A DNA stretch of 55,952 nucleotides from NCBI GenBank assembly GCA_021325365.1, contig JAJPHF010000036.1, positions 1 to 55,952 of the forward strand. Direction: 5' to 3'. Shown here in pieces: positions 23,153 to 31,503 of the stretch. This stretch comes from Pseudomonadota bacterium. GTDB lineage: Bacteria; Chloroflexota; UBA6077; JAJPHF01. Within the stretch, counting starts at the first letter, position 1, and each line of letters starts with the position of its first letter. The notes beneath the pieces were generated by a model. The model saw only the letters and a list, made by a program, of their open reading frames with translations, did no database searches and was not told where the DNA came from. The position numbers and the translations under genes are program-made.

Positions 23153-24273
23153 TCCCCCGGGAGTGGCGCGCGGCCCGCCGCATCCTGGCCGTGCGGCTGG
23201 ACAACCTCGGCGACGTGCTCGTCACGACGCCCGCCCTGCACGCCATCAGGCAGTCGCTGCCGGACGCCGCGCTGACGCTGCTCGCCAGCCCCGTCGGCGC
23301 TCAGGTCGGACGCCTGGACCCGGACGTGGACGACGTGATCGTCTACGAGGCGCCCTGGATCGACCCGTGGCAGTCGCTCCCGCACGACAGCGCCCGCGAG
23401 CAGGCGATGATCGCGCGCCTGCGGGAGCGCGCCTTCGACGCGGCGATCATCTTCACCTCGTTCCGTCAGAGTCCGTTGCCGGCGGCCTACCTGTGCTACC
23501 TGGCCGACGTGCCGCTGCGGCTCGCGGCCTCGATAGATGGACCAGGCTCGCTGCTCACCACCCGCCACAAGCATCCGGAGCGGATGATGCACGAGGTCGA
23601 GCGCGGCCTCGACCTGGTCGGCGCGGTCGGGCTGCAGACGGACTCGCTTGACCTGGCGCTCCGCGTGCCGCCCGCCGCCCGCGCCGACGCCGCCCTGCTG
23701 CTGGCCGAGCGCCAAGTGGACCCGCGGCGGCCGGTCGTGGTGCTCCATCCGGGGTGCAGCATGCCGGCACGCACGTACCCCTGGGAGCTGTACGCCGAGG
23801 TGGCGGACCTGCTGGTCGCGCGGCTGGGCGCGACCGTCGCCCTGACCGGCACCCCGGATGAGCGACCGCTGGTGGACCGGATCGTCGCGCGTTTGCGCCC
23901 TGACACGCGGCCCTCGGTGCTGCCGCTGGCCGGTCCCCTGCCGTTCGCCACCTTCTGCGCCCTCGTCGCGGCCGCCGATCTGACGGTCACGAACAATACC
24001 GGGCCGATGCACGTTGCGGCAGCCGTCAAGACGCCGGTGGTGGCGCTGTTCGCGCTCACCAACCCGCCGGAGCAGTGGGGGCCGTGGCGGGTGCCCCACC
24101 GTCAGCTTTACGCGGACGTACCCTGCCGCCTGTGCTACAGCCGCGTGTGCCCGGTCGGCCATGAGTGCCTGCGGCAGGTCACGCCGCCGATGGTCGTGCG
24201 CGCGGCCGCGGAGCTGCTGGCCGAGGCGGGTGCCGCGCGTACCCCGTTGTCGGCGGTGGAGGCGGTGCGATGA
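23149..24273 (+). CDS. Glycosyltransferase family 9 (heptosyltransferase-like), first copy
   Basis: A 374-residue GT-B enzyme that would use ADP-heptose from the upstream genes. ILAVRLDNLGDVLVTTPALH is the GT9 start, VVLHPGCSMPARTYPWELYA begins the donor-binding half, and TNNTGPMHVAAAVKTPVVAL is the conserved GT9 donor motif. Four Cys near the C-terminus (VPCRLCYSRVCPVGHECL) match the Cys-containing loop common in non-enteric GT9 proteins. The GTG overlaps the hldE stop (GTGA). The acceptor is unknown. Confidence 0.9.
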   Translation: MIPREWRAARRILAVRLDNLGDVLVTTPALHAIRQSLPDAALTLLASPVGAQVGRLDPDVDDVIVYEAPWIDPWQSLPHDSAREQAMIARLRERAFDAAIIFTSFRQSPLPAAYLCYLADVPLRLAASIDGPGSLLTTRHKHPERMMHEVERGLDLVGAVGLQTDSLDLALRVPPAARADAALLLAERQVDPRRPVVVLHPGCSMPARTYPWELYAEVADLLVARLGATVALTGTPDERPLVDRIVARLRPDTRPSVLPLAGPLPFATFCALVAAADLTVTNNTGPMHVAAAVKTPVVALFALTNPPEQWGPWRVPHRQLYADVPCRLCYSRVCPVGHECLRQVTPPMVVRAAAELLAEAGAARTPLSAVEAVR

Positions 24274-25349
24274 GCGCCAGCGTGCCGCGTCTCGACGGCT
24301 CAGTGCGGCGGATCGCCATCCTCCGTGCGCTCAATCTCGGCGACCTGCTGTTGGCGGTACCCGCTTGGCGGACGCTGCGGGCCGGGCTTCCAGCCGCCGA
24401 GATCACGCTGATCGGGCTGCCCTGGGCGGCGGCGTTCGCGCGGCGCTGCGCGCGCTACCTCGACCGCTTCGTGGCGTTCGCCGGCCATCCGGGCATCGCC
24501 GAGGTGCCGCCGGACCCGGCCCGCGCCGCCGCCTTCTTCGCGGCCCAGCGCGCCTACGGCTACGACCTAGCCATCCAGATGCACGGCAGCGGCCGCACGA
24601 GCAACGCGGCGGTGCGCGCGCTCGGCGCGCGGGCGACGGTCGGGTACTACGACGGCACGCCCTCGCCGGACCTGACCTTGGGAGCGCCGTACCCCTGGGA
24701 CGCGCACGAGGTCGAGCGAAACCTGGGTCTGGCGCGGCTGCTCGGCTGCCCGTCCCACGATGTGCGCCTGGAGTTTCCGCTGCTGCCCGAGGATCACGCC
24801 GAAGCAGAGGCGCTCCTCCGGCCGCTGGGGCGGGCGAGCGGCCCGGTCGTCGGGATGCATCCGGGAGCGAGCGCCGTCGCGCGGCGCTGGCCGCCCGCCC
24901 GCTTCGCCGCCGTCGCCGACGCGCTCGCGGCCCGGCACGGCGCGAGAGTCGTGTTGACGGGAGGCCCGAGCGAGTTGGACGTAGCGGCCGCAGTCGCGGC
25001 GGGCCTGCGCGCGCCGGCCCTAAACCTCGCCGGGCGCACGAGCCTCGGCGGGCTGGCGGCGCTCATCGCCCGCTGCGACCTGTTTGTCAGCGGCGACACC
25101 GGGCCGATGCACCTCGCGGCTGCCGTCGATACGCCGAGCGTCGCGGTCGTTGGGCCGGGCCACGTGCGCCGCTGGGCGCCGCTGGACCGCGAGCGGCACG
25201 TCGTCGTGTGCGCGCCGCTCCCGTGTGCCGCCTGCTCCGAGCGCGCCTGTCCCGTCGAGCCGCGCTGCCTGACCGGCGTCGCGTCCCACGACGTACTGGC
25301 GGTGGCCGAGCAGCTACTGGAGAGGGGGGCTGTCGCGTGCAGCGTCTGA
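24270..25349 (+). CDS. Glycosyltransferase family 9 (heptosyltransferase-like), second copy
   Basis: A 359-residue GT9 enzyme, diverged from its neighbour: IAILRALNLGDLLLAVPAWR, VVGMHPGASAVARRWPPARF, VSGDTGPMHLAAAVDTP and VAVVGPGHVRRWAPL. It keeps a C-terminal Cys cluster (CAACSERACPVEPRCL). Two tandem GT9 genes suggest two successive heptose additions or different acceptors. ATG 24270 overlaps the first copy (ATGA), and the gene overlaps the next by 13 bp. Confidence 0.9.
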   Translation: MSASVPRLDGSVRRIAILRALNLGDLLLAVPAWRTLRAGLPAAEITLIGLPWAAAFARRCARYLDRFVAFAGHPGIAEVPPDPARAAAFFAAQRAYGYDLAIQMHGSGRTSNAAVRALGARATVGYYDGTPSPDLTLGAPYPWDAHEVERNLGLARLLGCPSHDVRLEFPLLPEDHAEAEALLRPLGRASGPVVGMHPGASAVARRWPPARFAAVADALAARHGARVVLTGGPSELDVAAAVAAGLRAPALNLAGRTSLGGLAALIARCDLFVSGDTGPMHLAAAVDTPSVAVVGPGHVRRWAPLDRERHVVVCAPLPCAACSERACPVEPRCLTGVASHDVLAVAEQLLERGAVACSV

Positions 25350-26320
25350 GGATTTTCACCTGGCACGTCCACGGCAGCTACCTGAACGCGCTGGCGGCGC
25401 TGGACCACGATTGGTACGTGCCGACGAAGCCGGGCGCGCCAGAGGGGTATTTGGGCCGCGGCTGGACCTTTGACCAGCACGCGCGGCTCCACGAGGTGCC
25501 CGCCCAGCAGGTGCGCGACCTCGACCTGGACCTGATCGTGTTCCAGTCCCCGCGCAACTACCTCACCGACCAGTACGAGGTCCTGAGCGAGGCCCAGCGT
25601 CGGCTGCCGCGCATCTACCTGGAGCACAACACGCCGAAGCCGCACGCCACGGACACGAGGCACCCGGTGGACGACGAGAGCGTCTTGCTCGTCCACGTCA
25701 CACACTACAACCGGCTGATGTGGGACAATGGCCGCACGCCGACGGCCGTCGTGGAGCATAGCGTGGCCGTCGATCCAGACGCGGTCTATGACGGCCGGCT
25801 CGCGCGCGGCATCATGGTCGCCAACATGATCCAGCGGCGGCCGCGCATCGCTGGCTACGACCTCTTCTTGCAGGCGCGCGAGGCCGTGCCGCTGGACGTG
25901 GCGGGCATGGGGACCGAGGCCTTCGGCGGCCTCGGGGACGTCCCCTACCGCGACCTGCAGCGCCGCGTGGCCGCGTACCGCTTTCTGTTCAGCCCAATGC
26001 GCTACACCAGCCTGCCCCTCGCGGTGATCGAGGCGATGACGATCGGCATGCCGGTCGTCGCGCTCGCCACGACCGAGCTGCCCGCGGTGATCGAGAACGG
26101 CCGCACCGGCTACGTGTCCTGTGACTTGGACTACCTGGTCGATCGCATGCGCGCGCTCCTGGCTGACCCGGCCGAGGCGCGGCGCCTGGGCGCGAACGCG
26201 CGCGCGGTTGCCCGCGCGCGCTTTGGGCTCGACCGCTTCAGCCGCGATTGGAACGCCGCTTTCGCGCGGGCGGCCGCGCTCGCCACGACCGCACTACACG
26301 GCGCGCCCACCGGGCGCTGA
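25337..26320 (+). CDS. Glycosyltransferase, family 4-like
   Basis: A 327-residue GT-B protein. The N-terminal half is atypical (IFTWHVHGSYLNALAAL, LIVFQSPRNYLTDQYEVL, HVTHYNRLMWDNGRTPTAVV), while the C-terminal half has the GT4 donor site (FLFSPMRYTSLPLAVIEAMT, PVVALATTELPAVIENGRTG). The GTG at 25337 overlaps the second GT9 gene by 13 bp, so coupling is likely. Sugar donor and acceptor are unknown; the position implies the same glycan. Confidence 0.82.
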   Translation: MQRLRIFTWHVHGSYLNALAALDHDWYVPTKPGAPEGYLGRGWTFDQHARLHEVPAQQVRDLDLDLIVFQSPRNYLTDQYEVLSEAQRRLPRIYLEHNTPKPHATDTRHPVDDESVLLVHVTHYNRLMWDNGRTPTAVVEHSVAVDPDAVYDGRLARGIMVANMIQRRPRIAGYDLFLQAREAVPLDVAGMGTEAFGGLGDVPYRDLQRRVAAYRFLFSPMRYTSLPLAVIEAMTIGMPVVALATTELPAVIENGRTGYVSCDLDYLVDRMRALLADPAEARRLGANARAVARARFGLDRFSRDWNAAFARAAALATTALHGAPTGR

Positions 26321-26324
26321 GAGG

Positions 26325-27710
26325 ATGGAGCTTGTGGGGGCACCGCTTCGCGTCGCCTGCCTGAGTGAGCACGCCAGCCCGGCTGCCCTGCGCGGCGGCG
26401 AGGATGCTGGCGGCCAGAACGTCTACGTCGATCAGATCAGCCGCCACGTCGCCGGCCTGGGCTACGCCGTCGACGTGTTCACGCGCCGCGATTGCCCCGC
26501 CCAGCCGACGGTCGTCGAGTGGGCGCCCGGCGTGCGGATCGTCAACCTCACCGCGGGGCCGGCGGCCCTTATCCCCAAGGACGCCATGTGGCCCTACATG
26601 CCGGCCTTCCGCGACGCCTTCCTGGAATTCGCGGCCCGGGAGGAGACGCGCTACGACCTGGTCCACGGCAACTTCTGGATGTCCGGCTGGGTCGCGGCCG
26701 AGCTGCGCCGCCGGCTGGCCATCCCGGCCGTCCAGATCTTCCACGCGCTAGGCAAGACGAAGCAGCGCCACCAGGGCACCGCGGATACGAGTCCCGCCGA
26801 CCGCATCGCCGTCGAGCTGGACGTGGTCCGGACCGTCGACCGCGTGATCGCCCACTGTCCGACGGAGCGTGCGGAGCTGGTCGAGGACTACGACGCGCAG
26901 CCCGACCGCATCGAGCTAATCCCCGCCGGGGTGGACTTGGAGGTCTTCTGGCCCGTGCCTCAGGCGGAGGCGCGGCGGCGGATCGGCCTGGCGGTCGACG
27001 AGCGGGTGGTCGTCTACGTCGGTCGCCTGCTGCCGCGCAAGGACGTGCGCAACGTGGTGCGCGCGCTGGCGCTCCTCGGCACGAGCGACGGGCCGCCGGT
27101 GCGCTTGTTGGTCGTCGGCGGCGATTCGCCGGAGCCCGATCCGGTCGCCACCCCCGAGATCGGGGTCCTCCAGCGGCTGGCGGCCGAGCTGGGGATCGCC
27201 GATCGCGTGATCTTCACCGGGCAGCGGCAGCCGCGCGAGCTGCGCGACTACTACTGCGCCGGCGACGTGGCGGTGACTACCCCCTGGTACGAGCCATTCG
27301 GCCTCACGCCGCTGGAGGCGATGGCCTGCGGGCGGCCGGTCGTCGGCGCGGCCGTGGGCGGCATCAACTTCACCATTCAGGATGGCGTGACCGGCTTCCT
27401 CGTGCCGCCGCGCGACCCGGCGGCGCTCGCCACGCGGCTACGGCAGGTGCTCATGCGACCGGCGCTGGCGGCGCGGCTGGGGCATGCCGCCCGCGCCCGC
27501 ATGGAGCGCGAGTTCACCTGGCCGATCGCGGCGCTCCGGACGGCCGCGCTCTACCGGACGCTGCTCGCGGAGCGGGCGCTTGCGGCGGCGGCTGCCGGAC
27601 TAGCGGACGCGCCCCTACCGCCTGCGCGCGCCGTGACCGCGAGCGCCCGCGCCCACGCGCCCCGGCGGCCGCTGGTCCGCCGCCCAGCATTGCAAAGGAG
27701 CAGGTCATGA
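26325..27710 (+). CDS. Glycosyltransferase family 4 (MshA / sucrose-phosphate-synthase-like)
   Basis: A 461-residue GT4 enzyme. LRGGEDAGGQNVYVDQISRH is the acceptor-side Gly-rich loop shared with MshA and sucrose-phosphate synthases, followed by FHALGKTKQRHQG, IELIPAGVDLEVFWP, VVYVGRLLPRKDVRNVVRAL and the E-x7-E donor motif in YEPFGLTPLEAMACGRPVVG. The last 50 residues are Ala/Arg-rich and likely disordered. It starts 4 bp after the previous gene with GAGAGG. Mycothiol synthesis is unlikely because no other msh gene is present; a role in the heptose glycan fits better. Confidence 0.88.
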   Translation: MELVGAPLRVACLSEHASPAALRGGEDAGGQNVYVDQISRHVAGLGYAVDVFTRRDCPAQPTVVEWAPGVRIVNLTAGPAALIPKDAMWPYMPAFRDAFLEFAAREETRYDLVHGNFWMSGWVAAELRRRLAIPAVQIFHALGKTKQRHQGTADTSPADRIAVELDVVRTVDRVIAHCPTERAELVEDYDAQPDRIELIPAGVDLEVFWPVPQAEARRRIGLAVDERVVVYVGRLLPRKDVRNVVRALALLGTSDGPPVRLLVVGGDSPEPDPVATPEIGVLQRLAAELGIADRVIFTGQRQPRELRDYYCAGDVAVTTPWYEPFGLTPLEAMACGRPVVGAAVGGINFTIQDGVTGFLVPPRDPAALATRLRQVLMRPALAARLGHAARARMEREFTWPIAALRTAALYRTLLAERALAAAAAGLADAPLPPARAVTASARAHAPRRPLVRRPALQRSRS

Positions 27711-28450
27711 CTGCTGACTCCCTGCGTGGCAAGGTAGTCCTAGTGACCGGCGCCGGCTCAGGGCTCGGCGAGGCCACGGCGCGCGCGTTCGCGCAAGCCG
27801 GCTGCGCCGTTGCCTGTGTGGACGTCAATGGGGCGGCGGCCGAGCGCGCCGCTGATGCGCTCGCGGCCCAGGACGCGCGGGCGCTGGCTATCCGCGGCGA
27901 CGTGCGCGACGCCGACACGGTGTTCGCCGCCGTCGACAGAACCGTGCGAGAGTTCGGGCGGCTGGACGTGGTCGTCAACAACGCGGCGGTGGACCATACG
28001 GTTTCGGTCGCCGAGATGTCCATTGAGCAGTGGGACCAGGTGATCGGCGTGAACCTGCGCGCGCCGTTCCTGTTCGCCAAGGCCGCCCTGCCGCTCATGC
28101 AGCGCCAGGGTGGGGGGCACATCGTGAACGTCGCCTCCACCGCGGGCACGCGCGCCTGGGCGAACGCCTCCGCCTACCACGCCTCGAAGTGGGGCCTCAT
28201 CGGCTTCAGCCGTGCCCTCGGCGTGGAGGGCCGCCCGCACGGCATCCGCGTGACGACGATCATCCCTGGTGGCATGCGGACCCACTTCTTCGACCGCTTC
28301 GTCGAGCAAGGTATCCCGATGCCCGACGAGGCGAACCTGCAAGACCCCGCCAACGTGGCCGAGGTGATCCTGTTCGCGGTCCGTATGCCCGCCGGCTCCG
28401 CGCTCCAGGAGGTCATCGTCACGCCGCCCACTGAGACCAGCTGGCCCTAA
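27707..28450 (+). CDS. Short-chain dehydrogenase/reductase in the glycan operon
   Basis: A 247-residue classical SDR: TGAGSGLGEATARAFAQAG for NAD(P) binding, Asp-Val-Asn after strand 2 (an NAD+ preference), NNAA, and Ser / Tyr-x-x-x-Lys in VASTAG and AYHASK. AAAGGAG precedes the ATG, which overlaps the GT4 stop (ATGA). Such enzymes oxidise or epimerise sugar carbons, so it may modify the heptose or another sugar of the glycan. This role is inferred from position only. Confidence 0.87.
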   Translation: MTADSLRGKVVLVTGAGSGLGEATARAFAQAGCAVACVDVNGAAAERAADALAAQDARALAIRGDVRDADTVFAAVDRTVREFGRLDVVVNNAAVDHTVSVAEMSIEQWDQVIGVNLRAPFLFAKAALPLMQRQGGGHIVNVASTAGTRAWANASAYHASKWGLIGFSRALGVEGRPHGIRVTTIIPGGMRTHFFDRFVEQGIPMPDEANLQDPANVAEVILFAVRMPAGSALQEVIVTPPTETSWP

Positions 28451-28529
28451 GTCGGCGCGGCGGGGGCGCTGGGGGCGTCCCCGGAAACCTGCTCTTGGCT
28501 GCGCACTAGCCGTCGCTGGGGAGAGGTCG

Positions 28530-30263
28530 ATGTTCACGCTTGGCATCAACGCGGCCTTCCACGACTCCGCCGCCTGCCTGGTCGAGGACGGGCGCGTGAT
28601 CGCGGCGGCCGAGGACGAGCGCTTTACGCACGTGAAGCACGGCAAGCGTCCCGTTCCCTTCTCCGCCTACGAATTGCCTTTTCACGCCATCGACTACTGT
28701 CTGAAAGAGGCTGGCATCCGGCTGGCGGACGTCGACCACGTCGCCTATTCCTACGATCCGGCGCTGCGGCTCGGGCGCCACCTGCGCGACGCGACGATCA
28801 CGCTGTCGTTGGAGCCGAGCGCCCATCCCACGCCGGATGAGTGGGAGTCGGCCTGGGACCCGCTATTCCTGTCGTACGTCGTGAACGCGCCGCGGCACCT
28901 CGTCGGCGGCGTGCCGCACCACCTGCAGGCGCGCTTGCGCGGCGTCCGGCCCGACGGCCCCTACCAGTGGCACTTCGTGGAGCACCACGTCGCCCACGCG
29001 GCGAGCGCCTGCCTGGCGGCGCCGTTCGAGCGCGCGGCAGTGCTGACGATGGACGGCCGCGGCGAGCACGCCAGCACGACCTACGGCCTGGCCGAGGGCA
29101 CCCGGCTGCGGGCGCTCGGCCAAGTGGACGTGCCGCACTCGCTGGGGCTGCTGTACGAGCAGGTGACCAGCTACCTGGGCTTCCTGCACTCGTCGGATGA
29201 GTACAAGGTAATGGCGCTGGCGTCGTTCGGGGAGCCGCGCTACGCCGATCAGCTGCGCGCGCTGGTGCAGGTTGGCGAGGCGGGGCAGTACACGATCGCC
29301 CCGCTGGAGCTGGAGCGGCGCTTCGGCCCCGCGCGTGAGCGCGGCGGCCCCACCGAGCAGCGCCACTACGACCTCGCGCGCTCGCTGCAGCTCGTCCTCG
29401 AAGAGACGGCGCTGCACCTCAGCCGCTGGCTGTACGAGGCGACCGGCGCCGAGGATCTCTGCCTGGCGGGCGGCGTGGCGCTGAACTGCGTGATGAACGC
29501 GCGCCTGCGCGACGAAGGGCCGTTCCGCCGCATCTGGGTGCAGCCGGCGGCCGGCGACGCCGGCACTGCCCTGGGCGCCGCCCTATGGATCGACGCGCGC
29601 CAGCGCCGCGACGACACCCGCCGCTACGTCATGGACCACGCCTTCCTTGGGCCCGCCTACAGCGACGCCGAGATCGAGGGCTTCCTGCGCTGGTCGAAGC
29701 TCCCCTACCGGCGGCTGGCCGACGTGGCCGAAGAGGCGAGCGCGCTGCTAGCGGGGGACAAGATCGTCGGCTGGTACCAGGGCCGCATGGAGTTCGGGCC
29801 GCGAGCGCTGGGCGCCCGGTCGATCCTCGCCTCGCCGCTGCAGGCGTCGATGCAGGACCGCCTCAACGAGATCAAGGACCGCGAGGATTTCCGCCCCGTC
29901 GCGCCCGTCGTGCTGGAGGAGGCGGCCGCCAACTGGTTCGTGGACGCGGGGCCGTCGCCCTTCATGCTGTTCGTCTACGACGTGCGCCCCGACAAGGCCG
30001 ACCGCATCCCCGCCGTGCGCCACGTCGACGGCACCGCGCGCATCCAGACCGTCAACCGCGCCCAGCACCCGCTCTACTACGATCTGCTCAAGGCGTTCGA
30101 GCGGCGCACGGGGGTGCCGGTGCTGGTAAACACGTCGTTCAACACGCGCGGCGAGCCGATCGTCTGCACGCCGCGCGACGCTGTCGAGTGCTTCTGGACC
30201 TCGCCGCTGGACGCTCTGGTGATCGGCTCGTTCCTGCTGGAGAAGCCGGAGCCCGCCGCATGA
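28530..30263 (+). CDS. Carbamoyltransferase of the NodU/CmcH/TobZ family
   Basis: A 577-residue enzyme. The N-terminal ASKHA-type half (LGINAAFHDSAACLVEDG, EHHVAHAASACLAAPFE, DGRGEHASTTYGLAEG, CLAGGVALNCVMNARL) and the C-terminal YrdC-like half (EFGPRALGARSILASP, REDFRPVAPVVLEEA, NTSFNTRGEPIVCTP) are both complete. Family members use carbamoyl phosphate and ATP to carbamoylate a hydroxyl group, as on Nod factors, cephamycin and tobramycin. Within this operon the target is likely a sugar hydroxyl, possibly on heptose. GGAGAGG precedes the ATG. The next gene overlaps its stop (ATGA). Confidence 0.93.
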   Translation: MFTLGINAAFHDSAACLVEDGRVIAAAEDERFTHVKHGKRPVPFSAYELPFHAIDYCLKEAGIRLADVDHVAYSYDPALRLGRHLRDATITLSLEPSAHPTPDEWESAWDPLFLSYVVNAPRHLVGGVPHHLQARLRGVRPDGPYQWHFVEHHVAHAASACLAAPFERAAVLTMDGRGEHASTTYGLAEGTRLRALGQVDVPHSLGLLYEQVTSYLGFLHSSDEYKVMALASFGEPRYADQLRALVQVGEAGQYTIAPLELERRFGPARERGGPTEQRHYDLARSLQLVLEETALHLSRWLYEATGAEDLCLAGGVALNCVMNARLRDEGPFRRIWVQPAAGDAGTALGAALWIDARQRRDDTRRYVMDHAFLGPAYSDAEIEGFLRWSKLPYRRLADVAEEASALLAGDKIVGWYQGRMEFGPRALGARSILASPLQASMQDRLNEIKDREDFRPVAPVVLEEAAANWFVDAGPSPFMLFVYDVRPDKADRIPAVRHVDGTARIQTVNRAQHPLYYDLLKAFERRTGVPVLVNTSFNTRGEPIVCTPRDAVECFWTSPLDALVIGSFLLEKPEPAA

Positions 30264-31480
30264 CTTTCACTAGTCGCAGGTCGATGGCGGGGCAGATCGG
30301 CGACCGCCCGATCGCGGGGGCGGGGCTCGTGCCCGTCCGCGGTCACCATGCCGCGTCCCCCGCGTCGCCCAGCCGGCCCGTCCACGTGGCCGGCCAGGGA
30401 GTCGTCGGGGCGGGTCTAGTGCCCACCCGCGGCCGTCCGGCCGCCTGGCCCGGCTACGACGACCGCGCCAGCGTACAGCAGCACCCCGCCGGGCGTGCCC
30501 CGGCGCCGATCACGACCATCCGCGTGTCGGTCGTGGTCCCGACCTACAACCGCCCCGCTCTGCTGGGCCGCTGCCTGGCCGCGCTAGTCGCCCAGGACCT
30601 GCCGCCCGACGCCTATGAGATCGTCGTGGCCGACGACGCGGCCAGTGCGGCGATCGCCGCGCTCGTGGCGCGCTGGGCCGAGCGCGCGCCCTGCGCCGTG
30701 CGCTACGTGGCGGTTACGGGCACGCACGGCCCCGCCGCGGCGCGCAACCGCGGCTGGCGGGCGGCGCGAGGCGCCGTCATCGCCTTCACCGACGACGACT
30801 GCGTCCCAACGCCCAGTTGGCTGCGTGCCGGGCTGGCCGCGTGCGCGGCGGGCGTGACCGCCGTCACCGGACGCGTCGTCATGCCGCTGCCGCCGGTGCC
30901 CACCGACTACGAGCGCGACGCGGCTGGCCTCGAGCGCGGCGAGTTCGTAACCGCCAACTGCTTCTGCCGACGCGAGGCGTTGCTGGCGACCGGTGGGTTC
31001 GACGAACGCTTTCCGGCGGCCTGGCGCGAGGACAGCGACTTGCACTTCGTGCTGCTGGAGCGCGGCGCGCGGCTGGTGCGCGCGCCCGCGGCGGTGGTTG
31101 TGCATCCCGTGCGACCGGGGCGCTGGGGCATCAGCTTGTCGCAGCAGCGCAAGGCCCAGTACAACGCCCTGCTGTACAAGAAGCACCCCGGCCTGTACCG
31201 GCAGCACATCCAGGCGGCCCCGCCTGGACGCTACTACGCTAGCGTGGGCGCGCTGCTCGTCGCGGCCGGCGCCTCGGCGACCGGCCGGCGCCGGCTGGCG
31301 ATCGGCGCCGCGGGCACCTGGGCGGCGCTCACGGCCGAGTTCTGCGCCCGGCGCCTGCGCGGCACGTCCCATGCGCCGGCTCACGTGGCGGACATGCTGG
31401 TCACGTCCGCGCTCATCCCACCGCTCGCCGTCTATTGGCGCCTGCGCGGCGCCCTGAAGTACCGCGTCGCGTTCCTCTAA
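30260..31480 (+). CDS. Glycosyltransferase family 2 with repetitive N-terminal extension
   Basis: A 406-residue protein. From about residue 88 it is a standard GT-A enzyme: VSVVVPTYNRPALLGRCLAA, YEIVVADD, AARNRGWRAARGAVIAFTDD-DC (the metal-binding Asp motif) and a WREDSDLHFVLLERGARL block. A C-terminal region from about 330 is hydrophobic and may touch the membrane. The first 85 residues are disordered and contain two copies of an AGAGLVP-(V/T)RG unit 30 residues apart, unlike family members. The ATG overlaps the carbamoyltransferase stop; a later start around residue 86 is possible. Confidence 0.85.
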   Translation: MTFTSRRSMAGQIGDRPIAGAGLVPVRGHHAASPASPSRPVHVAGQGVVGAGLVPTRGRPAAWPGYDDRASVQQHPAGRAPAPITTIRVSVVVPTYNRPALLGRCLAALVAQDLPPDAYEIVVADDAASAAIAALVARWAERAPCAVRYVAVTGTHGPAAARNRGWRAARGAVIAFTDDDCVPTPSWLRAGLAACAAGVTAVTGRVVMPLPPVPTDYERDAAGLERGEFVTANCFCRREALLATGGFDERFPAAWREDSDLHFVLLERGARLVRAPAAVVVHPVRPGRWGISLSQQRKAQYNALLYKKHPGLYRQHIQAAPPGRYYASVGALLVAAGASATGRRRLAIGAAGTWAALTAEFCARRLRGTSHAPAHVADMLVTSALIPPLAVYWRLRGALKYRVAFL

Positions 31481-31503
31481 CGCGCCGCCGCTGGGGAGGC
31501 TCG

